This document shows, piece after piece, positions 42,732 through 51,906 of a DNA stretch of 64,000 nt. The position numbers were made by a program, and so were the translations under genes. The notes under the pieces are model-generated. The model had not been told where the DNA came from, did not search any database, and saw only the letters and a program-made list of their open reading frames with translations. Location of the stretch: positions 3,052-67,051 of the forward strand of contig NZ_DASWSJ010000124.1 in NCBI RefSeq assembly GCF_036402745.1, read 5' to 3'. Source of the stretch: Actinophytocola sp036402745. GTDB lineage: Bacteria; Actinomycetota; Actinomycetes; Mycobacteriales; Pseudonocardiaceae. The first letter of the stretch is position 1. Every line of letters begins with the position of its first letter.

Positions 42732-43727
42732 GTCAGCGCGCGGTGAGTCGGCGAACACCTCCAGTATTCGCTCGGCGGCCAGCGTCGGCGTCAGCTCGCC
42801 GTCGGCGACCTCCCGCTCGAGCGCCGGCGCGAGCTCGCGCACCCCGGGATGCTCCTGCAGCCGGGTGAGCAGGGTGTCGCGCACCATCGTCCACGTCCAG
42901 TCCACCTGCTGTCGGCGCCGCTTCGCCTCCAGCTCGCCCGCCTCGGACAGCGTGCGGTGGTGGCGTTCCACCTGCTCCCACAACGTGTCCAGGCCGGCGC
43001 CGGTCAGCCCGCTGCAGGTGAGCACGGGCGGGGACCAGGCCGCCTCCGCGGTGCGCAGCAGCCGCAAGGCCCCGGACAGCTCGCGGGCGGCCGCGCGGGC
43101 GGGCGCCTCGTGCTCGCCGTCGGCCTTGTTCACCGCGATCACGTCGGCGAGCTCCAGCACGCCCTTCTTGATGCCCTGCAGCTGGTCGCCGGTGCGGGCC
43201 AGGGTGAGCAGCAGGAAGCAGTCGACCATGTTGGCCACCGAGATCTCGGACTGGCCGACGCCGACGGTCTCGACGAGCACGACGTCGTAGCCGGCCGCCT
43301 CCATCAGCACGATCGTCTCGCGGGTGGCCCGGGTGACGCCGCCGAGCGTGCCGGAGGTGGGCGACGGGCGGATGAACGCGGCCGGATCGACCGCCAGGCG
43401 CGACATCCGGGTCTTGTCGCCGAGGATCGAGCCGCCGGTGCGCGACGAGGACGGGTCGACCGCGAGCACCGCGACCCGGTGGCCGGTCTCGGTGAGCATG
43501 GTGCCGAGCGCGTCGATGAACGTCGACTTGCCCGCGCCCGGCACGCCGGTGATGCCGACCCGGTGCGCGCCACCGGAATGCGCCAGCAGCTCCACGAGCA
43601 GCTGCTGGGCCAGCGCCCGGTGGTCGGGGCGGCGCGACTCGACGAGCGTGATCGCCTTGGACAGCGTCCCGCGGTCGCCGGCGAGCACGCCCTTGGCGTA
43701 CGCGCCGACGTCGATCTCCCGGGCCAT
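42729..43727 (-). CDS. meaB: methylmalonyl-CoA mutase-associated GTPase MeaB
   Basis: A 332-residue G3E GTPase: P-loop GITGVPGAGKSTFIDAL, VLAVDPSSSRTGGSILGDKT, ETVGVGQSE and VNKADG. MeaB gates cobalamin loading and protects the mutase from inactivation. ATG 43727 shares its first base with the mutB stop codon (TGATG), so the two are translationally coupled. Confidence 0.96.
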   Translation of the reverse strand: MAREIDVGAYAKGVLAGDRGTLSKAITLVESRRPDHRALAQQLLVELLAHSGGAHRVGITGVPGAGKSTFIDALGTMLTETGHRVAVLAVDPSSSRTGGSILGDKTRMSRLAVDPAAFIRPSPTSGTLGGVTRATRETIVLMEAAGYDVVLVETVGVGQSEISVANMVDCFLLLTLARTGDQLQGIKKGVLELADVIAVNKADGEHEAPARAAARELSGALRLLRTAEAAWSPPVLTCSGLTGAGLDTLWEQVERHHRTLSEAGELEAKRRRQQVDWTWTMVRDTLLTRLQEHPGVRELAPALEREVADGELTPTLAAERILEVFADSPRAD

Positions 43728-45901
43728 CAGTGCCCGTGCCGGGACACGAGCTCTCGCAGCAGGTCCGTGGCGGCGTCGGCGATCACCGTGCCGGGACCGA
43801 AGATGGCGGCCGCACCGGAGGCGTGCAGCTCGTCGTGGTCCTGCGGGGGGATCACGCCGCCGACGACGATCATGATGTCGTCCCGGCCGAGCGCGGCCAG
43901 CTCGTCGCGCAGCGCCGGCACGAGCGTGAGGTGCCCGGCGGCGAGCGAGTTGACCCCGACGATGTGCACGTCGGCCTCGACGGCCTGGCGGGCGACCTCG
44001 GCCGGGGTCTGGAACAGCGGGCCCACGTCGACGTCGAAGCCGAGGTCGGCGAACGCGGTCGCGATCACCTTCTGGCCGCGGTCGTGCCCGTCCTGGCCCA
44101 TCTTGGCCACCAGGATCCGCGGCCGGCGCCCCTCGGCCTCGGCGAAGGAGCGCACCACCGCGCGCGCTTCGTCCACATTGGACGCGCCGCCGACCTCCTC
44201 GGAGTACACCCCGGAGATGGTACGGATCTGCGCGGCGTGCCGGCCCCACACCTTGCCGAGCGCGTCGGAGATCTCGCCGACGGTGGCCTTCGCGCGAGCC
44301 GCGTCGATGGCGAGCGCGAGCAGGTTCCCGGACCCGTCGGCGGCGGCCGACAAGCCGTCCAGCGCACGCCCGACGGCCGCGCCGTCCCGCTCCTCGCGCA
44401 GCCGGCGCAGCTTCTCCAGCTGCTGCGCCCGGACGCCGGCGTTGTCCACCTTGAGCACCTCGATGTGCTCGTCGGCGTCGGCCAGCCGGTACTTGTTGAC
44501 CCCGATCACCGGCTGGCGGCCGGAGTCGATGCGGGCCTGGGTGCGCGCCGCGGCCTCCTCGATGCGCAGCTTCGGGATGCCGGCGTCGATCGCGCGCGCC
44601 ATGCCGCCCGCCGACTCGACCTCGCTGATGTGGCCCCACGCCTTGCGGGCGAGCTCGTAGGTGAGCCGCTCGACGAACGCGCTGCCGCCCCAGGGATCGA
44701 TGACCCGGGTGGTGTTGGACTCCTGCTGCAGCAGCAGCTGCGTGTTGCGGGCGATCCGCGCGGAGAAGTCGGTGGGCAGCGCGAGCGCCTCGTCCAACGC
44801 GTTGGTGTGCAAGGACTGCGTGTGCCCCTGGGTCGCGGCCATCGCCTCGACGCAGGTGCGGATCACGTTGTTGTAGACGTCCTGCGCGGTGAGCGACCAG
44901 CCGGAGGTCTGGCAGTGCGTGCGCAGGGACAGCGACTTGTCCGACGTCGGCTCGAACTGCTTGACCAGCTTGGCCCACAGCAGCCGCGCGGCCCGCAGCT
45001 TCGCGACCTCCATGAAGAAGTTCATCCCGATGGCCCAGAAGAACGACAGCCGCGGCGCGAACGAGTCGACCGGCAGGCCCGCGTCGACGCCCGCGCGGAG
45101 GTACTCGACCCCGTCGGCCAGGGTGTAGGCCAGCTCGAGGTCGGCGGTCGCCCCGGCCTCCTGCATGTGGTAGCCGGAGATCGAGATCGAGTTGAACTTC
45201 GGCATGTGCTTGCTGGTGTGGGCGAAGATGTCGGAGATGATCCGCATCGACGGCTGCGGCGGGTAGATGTAGGTGTTGCGGACCATGAACTCCTTGAGGA
45301 TGTCGTTCTGGATGGTCCCGGCCAGCTTCTCCTGCGGCACGCCCTGTTCCTCGGCGGCCACCACGTAGAGCGCGAGGATCGGCAGCACGGCGCCGTTCAT
45401 GGTCATCGACACCGACATCGTGTCCAGCGGGATGCCGTCGAAGAGCTGGCGCATGTCGTAGATCGAGTCGATGGCCACCCCGGCCATGCCGACGTCGCCG
45501 GCCACCCGGGGGTGGTCGGAGTCGTAGCCGCGGTGGGTGGCGAGGTCGAACGCGACCGACAGTCCCTTCTGGCCGGCCGCGATGTTGCGCCGGTAGAAGG
45601 CGTTGGACTCCTCGGCGGTGGAGAAGCCGGCGTACTGCCGGATGGTCCACGGCTGGTTGACATACATCGTCGGGTAGGGCCCGCGCAGGAACGGCACGAT
45701 GCCCGGGTAGGTGCCGAGGAAGTCCAGCTCGGCGGTGTCCTCGCTGGTGTACAAGGGTTTCACGCCGATACCCTCGGGGGTCTCCCACACCAGCGCGTCG
45801 CTGCCCTTGCCGGTGGCCTCCTGCAGCGCGGCCTGCCAGTCGGCGGCCGACGGTGTCCCGGGCTCACCCAGCTCGACGTCGGAGAAGTCGGGAATGCTCA
45901 C
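43727..45901 (-). CDS. mutB: methylmalonyl-CoA mutase large subunit
   Basis: A 724-residue adenosylcobalamin enzyme interconverting methylmalonyl-CoA and succinyl-CoA. The TIM-barrel part carries PYPTMYVNQPWTIRQYAGFS and FDLATHRGYDSDHP; the C-terminal B12 domain has GQDGHDRGQKVIATAF (the DxHxxG base-off motif, about residue 605) and VVGGVIPPQD. GTG 45901 overlaps the mutA stop by 4 bp (GTGA). It connects propionyl-CoA carboxylation by AccA3/AccD5 to the TCA cycle and polyketide extender supply. Confidence 0.97.
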   Translation of the reverse strand: MSIPDFSDVELGEPGTPSAADWQAALQEATGKGSDALVWETPEGIGVKPLYTSEDTAELDFLGTYPGIVPFLRGPYPTMYVNQPWTIRQYAGFSTAEESNAFYRRNIAAGQKGLSVAFDLATHRGYDSDHPRVAGDVGMAGVAIDSIYDMRQLFDGIPLDTMSVSMTMNGAVLPILALYVVAAEEQGVPQEKLAGTIQNDILKEFMVRNTYIYPPQPSMRIISDIFAHTSKHMPKFNSISISGYHMQEAGATADLELAYTLADGVEYLRAGVDAGLPVDSFAPRLSFFWAIGMNFFMEVAKLRAARLLWAKLVKQFEPTSDKSLSLRTHCQTSGWSLTAQDVYNNVIRTCVEAMAATQGHTQSLHTNALDEALALPTDFSARIARNTQLLLQQESNTTRVIDPWGGSAFVERLTYELARKAWGHISEVESAGGMARAIDAGIPKLRIEEAAARTQARIDSGRQPVIGVNKYRLADADEHIEVLKVDNAGVRAQQLEKLRRLREERDGAAVGRALDGLSAAADGSGNLLALAIDAARAKATVGEISDALGKVWGRHAAQIRTISGVYSEEVGGASNVDEARAVVRSFAEAEGRRPRILVAKMGQDGHDRGQKVIATAFADLGFDVDVGPLFQTPAEVARQAVEADVHIVGVNSLAAGHLTLVPALRDELAALGRDDIMIVVGGVIPPQDHDELHASGAAAIFGPGTVIADAATDLLRELVSRHGH
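44171..44183. repeat. GTCCA-CAT-TGGAC interrupted palindrome
   Basis: Perfect copy inside mutB. Confidence 0.75.
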
Positions 45902-47343
45902 GAGCCCTCCTCCAGCTTGGCCTCGAACGGTTCCGCGTACCGGACTCTCGGCAGGCCCCCGGACGGCTCGGGCGGCGCAGGCTCGCGGCTGATCGGCTTC
46001 TCGTCCTTGTTCGGGAACACGGTGACCCCGGTGATCGACTCCGCGCCGGCGGCGAACCGCGCGGTGCGGGCCGTGCGGGTGGCCGCGATCCGCTCGTCGA
46101 CCAGGCCGCTGCCGAGTGCCGCGGCGATGCCGCCCGCCCGCTCGATCTCGGTGAACGCGGCCCAGCCGGCGCGGGCCAGCTCGTCGGTGTGCCGCTCGAC
46201 GTACCAGGAGCCGCCCGCCGGGTCGATCACACCGGCCACTTTGGACTCTTCGAGGAGGACCGACTGGGTGTTGCGGGCGATCCGCCGGGCGAAGCCGTCG
46301 GGCAGCCCGACCGCGGTGTCGAACGGCAGCACGGTCACCGCGTCCGCGCCGCCGACGCCCGCGGCGAAGCAGGCCACCGTGGTGCGCAGCATGTTCATCC
46401 ACGGGTCGCGGCGGGTCATCATGGTCGACGAGGTCACCGCGTGCTGCGGCGCGACCCGGGTGGCGGCGCCGGCCACCTCGGTGACCCGGGCCCACAGCCG
46501 GCGCGCGGCGCGGAACTTGGCGATCGTGGCGAACTGGTCGGCGGTGGCGGCGAGGCGGAACTCGAGCTGGCGCGCGGCCGCGTCGACGTCGAGCCCGGCG
46601 TCGGTGAGCGCGCGCAGGTAGGCCACGCCGGTGGCCGTCGCGCAGCCCAGCTCCTGGCCGTCGGACGAGCCGGCCTCGTGGTAGGGCAGGGCGTCCACGA
46701 CGATCGCGCGCAGCTTCGGGTACCGGGCGGTGCGCGCGGCCAGCGCGGCGGCGCCCTCGAGGTCGGTGTCGGCGCCGGTGCGGGCCCGCAGCCCGAGCGG
46801 GTCGGCGCCGAGGTTGCCGCGCACCGCGCTGGCCTGGACGCCCTTGTCGGCGTGGACGGCGAGCAGCGCGTCGGCGGCCTCGGTCACGTCCGCGCCCGCG
46901 TCGAGGGTGACCGGGGCCAGGTCGAGGTAGACCTCGTCGAGCACGTCGGCCAGCGCGTCGACCGGCAGTCCCGCGGCGCCGACGACGAGCCACAGCGACG
47001 TGCCGCCGTTCTCGAGGTCGGCGAGCACGGCGCGCTTGGTGACCGCGGGGTCGGGGTGGGCGTGCCGCTGGCGGATGTCCCAGCCGGCGAGCACCCGCCC
47101 GTCCGGGCGGCCGCCGCGGACGTGCGGCGGGAGGCCGGGGAAGCCGGCGTCCGGCGCGGTGTCCTCGGCGGTGTAGAGCGGGGCGAGGTCGAACCCGTCA
47201 TAGGTCGGGCTGGCGAGCGCGGCCTCGACGTCATCGGCTTCGACGCCCGACCTGCGCAGCACCCCCTCGACCAGCTCGCGCCACTGGTCCCTGGTGGCGG
47301 CCGGGAAATCGGCAGCCAAACTCAACCGCTCCGCCGAGGTCAT
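45898..47343 (-). CDS. mutA: methylmalonyl-CoA mutase small subunit
   Basis: A 481-residue paralogue of the large subunit that forms the heterodimer. It keeps the barrel landmarks (ATGVAYLRALTDAGLDVD, RIARNTQSVLLEESKVAGVI, DPAGGSWYVERHTDELA) but ends without a functional B12 domain; this is normal for small subunits. ATG 47343 lies 8 nt after TAGCAT with no ribosome site, so the operon mutA-mutB-meaB probably starts as a leaderless mRNA, divergent from the kinase gene. TTG 47352 is a less likely start. Confidence 0.92.
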   Translation of the reverse strand: MTSAERLSLAADFPAATRDQWRELVEGVLRRSGVEADDVEAALASPTYDGFDLAPLYTAEDTAPDAGFPGLPPHVRGGRPDGRVLAGWDIRQRHAHPDPAVTKRAVLADLENGGTSLWLVVGAAGLPVDALADVLDEVYLDLAPVTLDAGADVTEAADALLAVHADKGVQASAVRGNLGADPLGLRARTGADTDLEGAAALAARTARYPKLRAIVVDALPYHEAGSSDGQELGCATATGVAYLRALTDAGLDVDAAARQLEFRLAATADQFATIAKFRAARRLWARVTEVAGAATRVAPQHAVTSSTMMTRRDPWMNMLRTTVACFAAGVGGADAVTVLPFDTAVGLPDGFARRIARNTQSVLLEESKVAGVIDPAGGSWYVERHTDELARAGWAAFTEIERAGGIAAALGSGLVDERIAATRTARTARFAAGAESITGVTVFPNKDEKPISREPAPPEPSGGLPRVRYAEPFEAKLEEGS

Positions 47344-47351
47344 ACCCGGCA

Positions 47352-47357
47352 ATGCTA
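47352..47357 (-). promoter_or_regulatory. -10 box of mutA-mutB-meaB
   Basis: TAGCAT on the minus strand, 8 nt before ATG 47343. Confidence 0.5.
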
Positions 47358-47398
47358 CGGAAAATGGCGGTTCTCGCCGGGCGGTGTGGTGAATGCCG

Positions 47399-47404
47399 CA
47401 GAAT
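47399..47404 (+). promoter_or_regulatory. -10 box of the Ser/Thr kinase gene
   Basis: CAGAAT ends 7 nt before GTG 47412. Confidence 0.45.
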
Positions 47405-47411
47405 GGGCGCC

Positions 47412-49118
47412 GTGTCCAGCCCCTCCGAACGTGTGGTCGCCGGCCGGTACCGGCTGCGCCGGCAGCTCGGCCAGGGCGCGATGGGCACGGTCTGGGAGGC
47501 CTACGACGAGTTCCTGCGCCGCCCGGTGGCGGTGAAGGAGGTCCTCGTACCGCCGGGACTGCCGGACGCCGAGGCCGACGAGCTGCGGGAACGGACCCTG
47601 CGCGAGGCCCGCGCGATCGCGGCGCTGTCGCACCCGAACGTGATCACGCTGCACGACGTGGCCCGCGAGAACGGCGAGCCGTTCGTGGTCACCGAGTACA
47701 TGCCGGCGCACAGCCTGGCCGAGCTGCTGCGTGCGCTCGGTCCGCTGGACACCGCCGCCGCGGCCGCGGTCACCGACGCGGTCGCCGCCGGGCTCGCCGC
47801 CGCGCACCAGGTCGGCATCACGCACCGGGACGTCAAGCCGGGCAACGTGCTGGTCGGCGGCAACGGGCAGGTGAAGCTCACCGACTTCGGCATCGCGCGC
47901 AACGTCTCCGAGCGCACGATCACCCGCACCGGGATCATGCTCGGCTCGCCCGCCTACATCGCCCCGGAGGTGGCCGCCGGCCGCGAGGTCACGCCCGCCG
48001 CCGACCTGTGGGGCCTCGGCGCGACGCTGTTCGCGGTGCTCGAGGGGCACCCGCCCTACGACCTCGACGGCAGCGTGCTGGAGATCGTGAACCAGGTGGT
48101 GCACGGCGACGTCCCGCGGCCGGCCGCGACCGGGCCGCTGGCCGAGGTCGTCGCGGCGCTGATGGTGAAGGACCCGGCGGCGCGGATCTCGCTCACCGAG
48201 GTCCGCAACCGGGTCCACCCGCTGCTCCCGCCGCCGTCCACGCCGCTGCTGTCGGCGCAGGACCTGGAGAAGCTGGCCGACCCGGACAAGGTGCCGACCC
48301 GGCTGACGCCGAAGCCGACCGCGCCGCCGCTGCCGCCCCCACCGCCCCCGCCGGAGCCCCCGCAGCTCGCGCCCGCGCCGGGCCCGCTGCCGTTCGACGC
48401 GACGGCCCGGCGCGCGGTGGCCCGCCGCCGCCGGGGCCGGGTGGCGTCGGCCCTGCTGGTGGTCCTCGCGGTGGTCCTGTTCTTCACCGCGGCCGGCGGC
48501 GGGTTCGCGCTGGCGAGGGTGGTCGGCGGGGAGGCGCTGCTGCCGCCGGCCAGGACCTCGGCGCCGCCGTCGCCGAAGCCGCCGCCGACCGGTGCGCTGG
48601 AGCTGGCGGCCCAGAAGGGCGACGCGGCGACGCTGAACGGCGCGCAGGGCGGCGGGTTCACCGTGCAGGTGCCGCGTGGCTGGGTGCGGTTCGTCGAGGA
48701 GCGCGCCACCGACGACCTGACCTCGACCCGCGTGTACTTCGTGTCCCCGGAGGGCACCCGGACGCTGACGCTGGAGCGGTTCGCCGGCTTCTACCCCGAC
48801 CACTCGATCGAGGACTACGTCGTCGGCCTGGCCAACGACCAGAACGTGGCCTACGAGCAGGTCAACCGGCTGGAGATCCCGGGGATCGGCCCCGGCGAGC
48901 CGGCCCAGCAGGTGACCTACCGGACCACGGCCGAGGCGGAGAAGATCGCGCCGGACAACCCCGCGGCACGCAACCTCAACCGCGTGACGTTCGCGAACCT
49001 GCTCCCCCGGGGCGCCGACCTGTGGGTGGTGGCGGTGACGGTGCCGGTCGACCAGGAGGACACCGGCCGCCGCGAGCTGTTCGACCGGATCGCCCCGACC
49101 TTCCAGGTCACCGGCTGA
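47412..49118 (+). CDS. membrane Ser/Thr protein kinase (Pkn type)
   Basis: About 568 residues. The cytoplasmic kinase domain (about 10-265) has GQGAMGTVWEAYD (P-loop), AVKEV (ATP lysine), ITHRDVKPGNVLV (catalytic loop), DFGIAR and APE motifs. A Pro-rich juxtamembrane segment is followed by a basic stretch and one helix (ASALLVVLAVVLFFTAAGGG), then an exported domain of about 165 residues (FTVQVPRGWVRFVEE) resembling PsbP/Lpq-like sensor folds rather than PASTA repeats. GTG 47412 is preferred on -10 spacing; ATG 47403 is the alternative. It is divergent from mutAB. The signal and targets are unknown. Confidence 0.92.
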   Translation: MSSPSERVVAGRYRLRRQLGQGAMGTVWEAYDEFLRRPVAVKEVLVPPGLPDAEADELRERTLREARAIAALSHPNVITLHDVARENGEPFVVTEYMPAHSLAELLRALGPLDTAAAAAVTDAVAAGLAAAHQVGITHRDVKPGNVLVGGNGQVKLTDFGIARNVSERTITRTGIMLGSPAYIAPEVAAGREVTPAADLWGLGATLFAVLEGHPPYDLDGSVLEIVNQVVHGDVPRPAATGPLAEVVAALMVKDPAARISLTEVRNRVHPLLPPPSTPLLSAQDLEKLADPDKVPTRLTPKPTAPPLPPPPPPPEPPQLAPAPGPLPFDATARRAVARRRRGRVASALLVVLAVVLFFTAAGGGFALARVVGGEALLPPARTSAPPSPKPPPTGALELAAQKGDAATLNGAQGGGFTVQVPRGWVRFVEERATDDLTSTRVYFVSPEGTRTLTLERFAGFYPDHSIEDYVVGLANDQNVAYEQVNRLEIPGIGPGEPAQQVTYRTTAEAEKIAPDNPAARNLNRVTFANLLPRGADLWVVAVTVPVDQEDTGRRELFDRIAPTFQVTG

Positions 49119-49128
49119 CCGGCGGAAC

Positions 49129-49134
49129 TAGGCT
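49129..49134 (+). promoter_or_regulatory. -10 box for leaderless PNP gene
   Basis: TAGGCT ends 6 nt before GTG 49141. Confidence 0.65.
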
Positions 49135-49140
49135 CGCGCC

Positions 49141-49938
49141 GTGAGTGAGAACTACGAGGCCCTGGCCGCCGACGCGGCGACCGCGCTGGCCGAGCGCACC
49201 GGGGTGGACAAGCACGACGTGGCCGTGGTGCTCGGCTCCGGCTGGCGCCCGGCGGCCGACGAGCTGGGGACCGCCGCGGCCGAGGTGCCGATGGCCGAGC
49301 TGCCCGGGTTCGCCGCGCCGACCGTCGCCGGGCACGGCGGCACGATCCGGTCGCTGCGGGTCGGCGACCGGCAGGTGCTGATCCTGCTCGGCCGCACGCA
49401 CCACTACGAGGGCCGCGGGGTGGCCTCGGTCGTCCACGGCGTGCGCACGGTCGCCGCCGCGGGCTGCCGCACGGTCGTGCTCACCAACGCGGCAGGCTGC
49501 CTGCGCGACGGCATCCCGGTGGGCTCGCCGGTGCTGATCAGCGACCACCTGAACCTCACCGCCACCTCGCCGCTGGTCGGCGCCCAGTTCGTCGACCTCA
49601 CCGACCTGTACTCGCCGCGCCTGCGCGACCTGGCCCGCGAGATCGACCCGTCGCTCGTCGAGGGCGTGTACGCGGGCCTGCCCGGCCCGCACTTCGAGAC
49701 GCCGGCGGAGATCCGCATGCTCCGCACGATGGGCGCGGACCTCGTCGGCATGTCGACGGTCCTCGAGGCCATCGCCGCGCGGGCGGCCGGGGTCGAGGTG
49801 TTCGGCCTGTCGCTGGTGACGAACCTCGCGGCCGGGGTCACCGGCGAGCCACTCAACCACGAGGAGGTCCTCGAGGCCGGCCGCGCCGCCGCCGGCCGGA
49901 TGGGCGTCCTGCTGCGCGAGCTGGTCAGCCGATCCTGA
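49141..49938 (+). CDS. deoD: purine nucleoside phosphorylase (trimeric class)
   Basis: A 265-residue PNP: VAVVLGSGWRPAADEL, GRTHHYEGRGV (phosphate and ribose contacts), LTNAAGCL, and GADLVGMSTVLEAIAARAAG. It splits purine nucleosides with phosphate into base and (deoxy)ribose-1-phosphate for salvage. It is the low-molecular-mass trimeric type, like mycobacterial Rv3307, which also precedes pmmB. GTG 49141 lies 6 nt after TAGGCT without a ribosome site. Confidence 0.94.
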   Translation: MSENYEALAADAATALAERTGVDKHDVAVVLGSGWRPAADELGTAAAEVPMAELPGFAAPTVAGHGGTIRSLRVGDRQVLILLGRTHHYEGRGVASVVHGVRTVAAAGCRTVVLTNAAGCLRDGIPVGSPVLISDHLNLTATSPLVGAQFVDLTDLYSPRLRDLAREIDPSLVEGVYAGLPGPHFETPAEIRMLRTMGADLVGMSTVLEAIAARAAGVEVFGLSLVTNLAAGVTGEPLNHEEVLEAGRAAAGRMGVLLRELVSRS

Positions 49939-49945
49939 GCGGACC

Positions 49946-50253
49946 GTGAGCGAGAGCGACGGAGCGTTCGCCGTCTGGACGTAGGAGAAGCGCAGGCGCG
50001 CCAGCGCCGAGCATCGCACGGAGGAAGACGGCGAGTAGCGGAGAAGCGAAGCGAACCATTGAACACAGTGAGCGGGAGCGCCGGAGCGTTCGCCGTCTGG
50101 ACTGACGAGCGCGCGCAGGCGCGCCAGCGCCGAGCACGGGAGGAGGGAAGACGGCGAGTAGCGGAGGAGCGAAGCGAACAATCCAGCACAGTGAGCGGGA
50201 GCGACCGAGCGTTCGCCGTCTGGACCCGCGAGCGGAGCGAACCATCCAACACA
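49946..50253. repeat. 122-bp minisatellite, 2.5 units
   Basis: Three tandem units start with GTGAGCG at 49946, 50068 and 50191 (122 bp, 123 bp, then a shortened copy). Units share GAGCGTTCGCCGTCTGGAC and GAAGCGAACMATYSARCACA (mixed-base code). It fills the 329-bp gap between PNP and pmmB. Short open frames run through it on both strands only because the unit is GC-rich and lacks stops. Confidence 0.85.
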
Positions 50254-50267
50254 GGGAGCGACCAACC

Positions 50268-51905
50268 ATGAGCCTGCCGTCGGAGCTGCGGGACCGGGCG
50301 TTCCGGTGGATGGCCGACGATCCCGACCCGGAGACCAAGCTCGAGCTGCAGCGGGTGGTCGCCGCCGCGATGGGTGGCGCGCCGGGCGCGGTCGACGAGC
50401 TGGCCGACCGGATGAACGGCACGCTCTCCTTCGGCACGGCGGGACTGCGTGGCCCGGTCCGCGCCGGCTCGAACGGCATGAACCGCGCGGTCGTCGTCCG
50501 GGCCACCGCCGGCGTCGCGTCGTGGTTGCGGCACAAGGGACACGCGGGCGGCACGGTCGTGGTCGGCCGGGACGCCCGGCACGGTTCCGCGGAGTTCGCG
50601 ACGGCGGCGGCCGAGGTGCTCGCAGCCGCGGGCCTCACCGTGCGCACCCTGGGCCCGCTGCCGACCCCGGTGACGGCGTTCCTGGTCCGCTCGCTCGGCG
50701 CGGTGGCGGGGATCCAGATCACCGCGTCGCACAACCCCCCGGCGGACAACGGCTACAAGGTCTACACCGACGACGGCTCGCAGATCGTCCCGCCCGACGA
50801 CCGGCTGATCGAGGCGGCCATCGGCGCCAGCCCGGCCGCGCGGTCGGTACCCCTGTCACACGGCGCGCTGCCGGTGAGCGACGCGCAGGTCGACACCTAC
50901 CTCGCCCGGGCCGCGTCGCTGCCCCGCGGGACGGCGCGCGCGCTGCGCGTGGTGCTCACCCCGATGCACGGCGTCGGCGGCGCGACGGCCCTGGAAGCCT
51001 TGCGCCGCGCGGGTTTCCCCGACGTGACGCTGGTGCCCGAGCAGGCGTCGCCGGACCCGGACTTCCCGACGGTGGACTTCCCGAACCCGGAGGAGCCGGG
51101 TGCCGCCGACCTCCTGCTCCAGCACGCCGCCACGCTCGACGCCGACCTCGCCGTCGCGCTGGACCCGGACGCCGACCGCTGCGCCCTGGGCGTCCGCTTC
51201 CCCGACGGCTGGCGCATGCTCCGCGGCGACGAGACCGGTGCCCTGCTGGGCGCGCACGTGTTGTCCACTCTGGACAGAGTGGCGCACCCGGACCCGTTGG
51301 TGGCCACCACGATCGTCTCGTCGTCGTTGCTGTCCCTGATCGCCGCGGCGCACGGTGTCCGCCACGCGGAGACGCTGACGGGCTTCAAGTGGCTGGTCCG
51401 CGCGGGCGAGGGCCTGGTCTTCGCCTACGAGGAGGCGCTCGGCCTGTGCGTCGACCCGGAGGCGGTGCGCGACAAGGACGGCATCTCCGCGGCGATCCTG
51501 GCCTGCGACCTGGCCGCGACGCGCACGGCGTCGGGCCGGACCCTGCCGGACGCCCTCGACGAGCTCGCGGTGGCGCACGGCGTGCACCTGACCGAGCAGA
51601 TCTCCTTGCGCTTCACCGACATCGCGGGGATCCCCCCGCTGCTGGCGGCGCTTCGCGCGCACCCGCCGACGACCCTCGGCGGCGCGGCGGTCACCCAGGA
51701 CAACCCGGCGCCGGACATCGTCCGCCTCCGCGCGGACGGCCTCCGCGTGGTGATCCGCCCGTCCGGCACCGAGCCGAAGGTCAAGGCGTACCTGGAGATC
51801 GTCGAGCCGGTCCCGGCCGCGGCGTCGCTATCGCAGGCCCGCGCGACGGCCACCCGCCGCATGACCGCCCTGCGCGACGAGGTCGCCGCGCTCCTCAAGG
51901 CATGA
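50268..51905 (+). CDS. pmmB: phosphomannomutase/phosphopentomutase-like hexose phosphate mutase
   Basis: A 545-residue alpha-D-phosphohexomutase: GTAGLRG, ITASHNPPADNGYKVY (phosphoserine loop), DPDADRCALGV (metal loop), GFKWLVRAGEG and RPSGTEPKVKAYLEI (phosphate binding). Its length and place after PNP suggest it may also work on ribose-1-phosphate/ribose-5-phosphate (as PGM2-type enzymes do), linking nucleoside breakdown to the pentose pathway; phosphomannomutase or phosphoglucomutase activity is equally possible. ATG 50268 follows AGGGAGCG; the last repeat unit ends just before it. Confidence 0.9.
   Translation: MSLPSELRDRAFRWMADDPDPETKLELQRVVAAAMGGAPGAVDELADRMNGTLSFGTAGLRGPVRAGSNGMNRAVVVRATAGVASWLRHKGHAGGTVVVGRDARHGSAEFATAAAEVLAAAGLTVRTLGPLPTPVTAFLVRSLGAVAGIQITASHNPPADNGYKVYTDDGSQIVPPDDRLIEAAIGASPAARSVPLSHGALPVSDAQVDTYLARAASLPRGTARALRVVLTPMHGVGGATALEALRRAGFPDVTLVPEQASPDPDFPTVDFPNPEEPGAADLLLQHAATLDADLAVALDPDADRCALGVRFPDGWRMLRGDETGALLGAHVLSTLDRVAHPDPLVATTIVSSSLLSLIAAAHGVRHAETLTGFKWLVRAGEGLVFAYEEALGLCVDPEAVRDKDGISAAILACDLAATRTASGRTLPDALDELAVAHGVHLTEQISLRFTDIAGIPPLLAALRAHPPTTLGGAAVTQDNPAPDIVRLRADGLRVVIRPSGTEPKVKAYLEIVEPVPAAASLSQARATATRRMTALRDEVAALLKA
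51263..51275. repeat. GTCCA-CTC-TGGAC interrupted palindrome
   Basis: Perfect copy inside pmmB, using rare TTG and ACT codons. Confidence 0.75.
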
Positions 51906-51906
51906 C

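Noticed and set aside
43730..46621. 963-codon frame antisense to mutB and mutA
   Set aside because: Shadow of two well-supported genes; no motifs and atypical amino-acid composition.
45898..47343. mutA as a broken gene because its B12 motif is missing
   Set aside because: Small subunits of heterodimeric methylmalonyl-CoA mutase normally lack the DxHxxG motif.
50059..50271. 70-codon open frame through the minisatellite
   Set aside because: It is open only because the repeat unit lacks stops; the encoded protein is itself repetitive and has no family resemblance.
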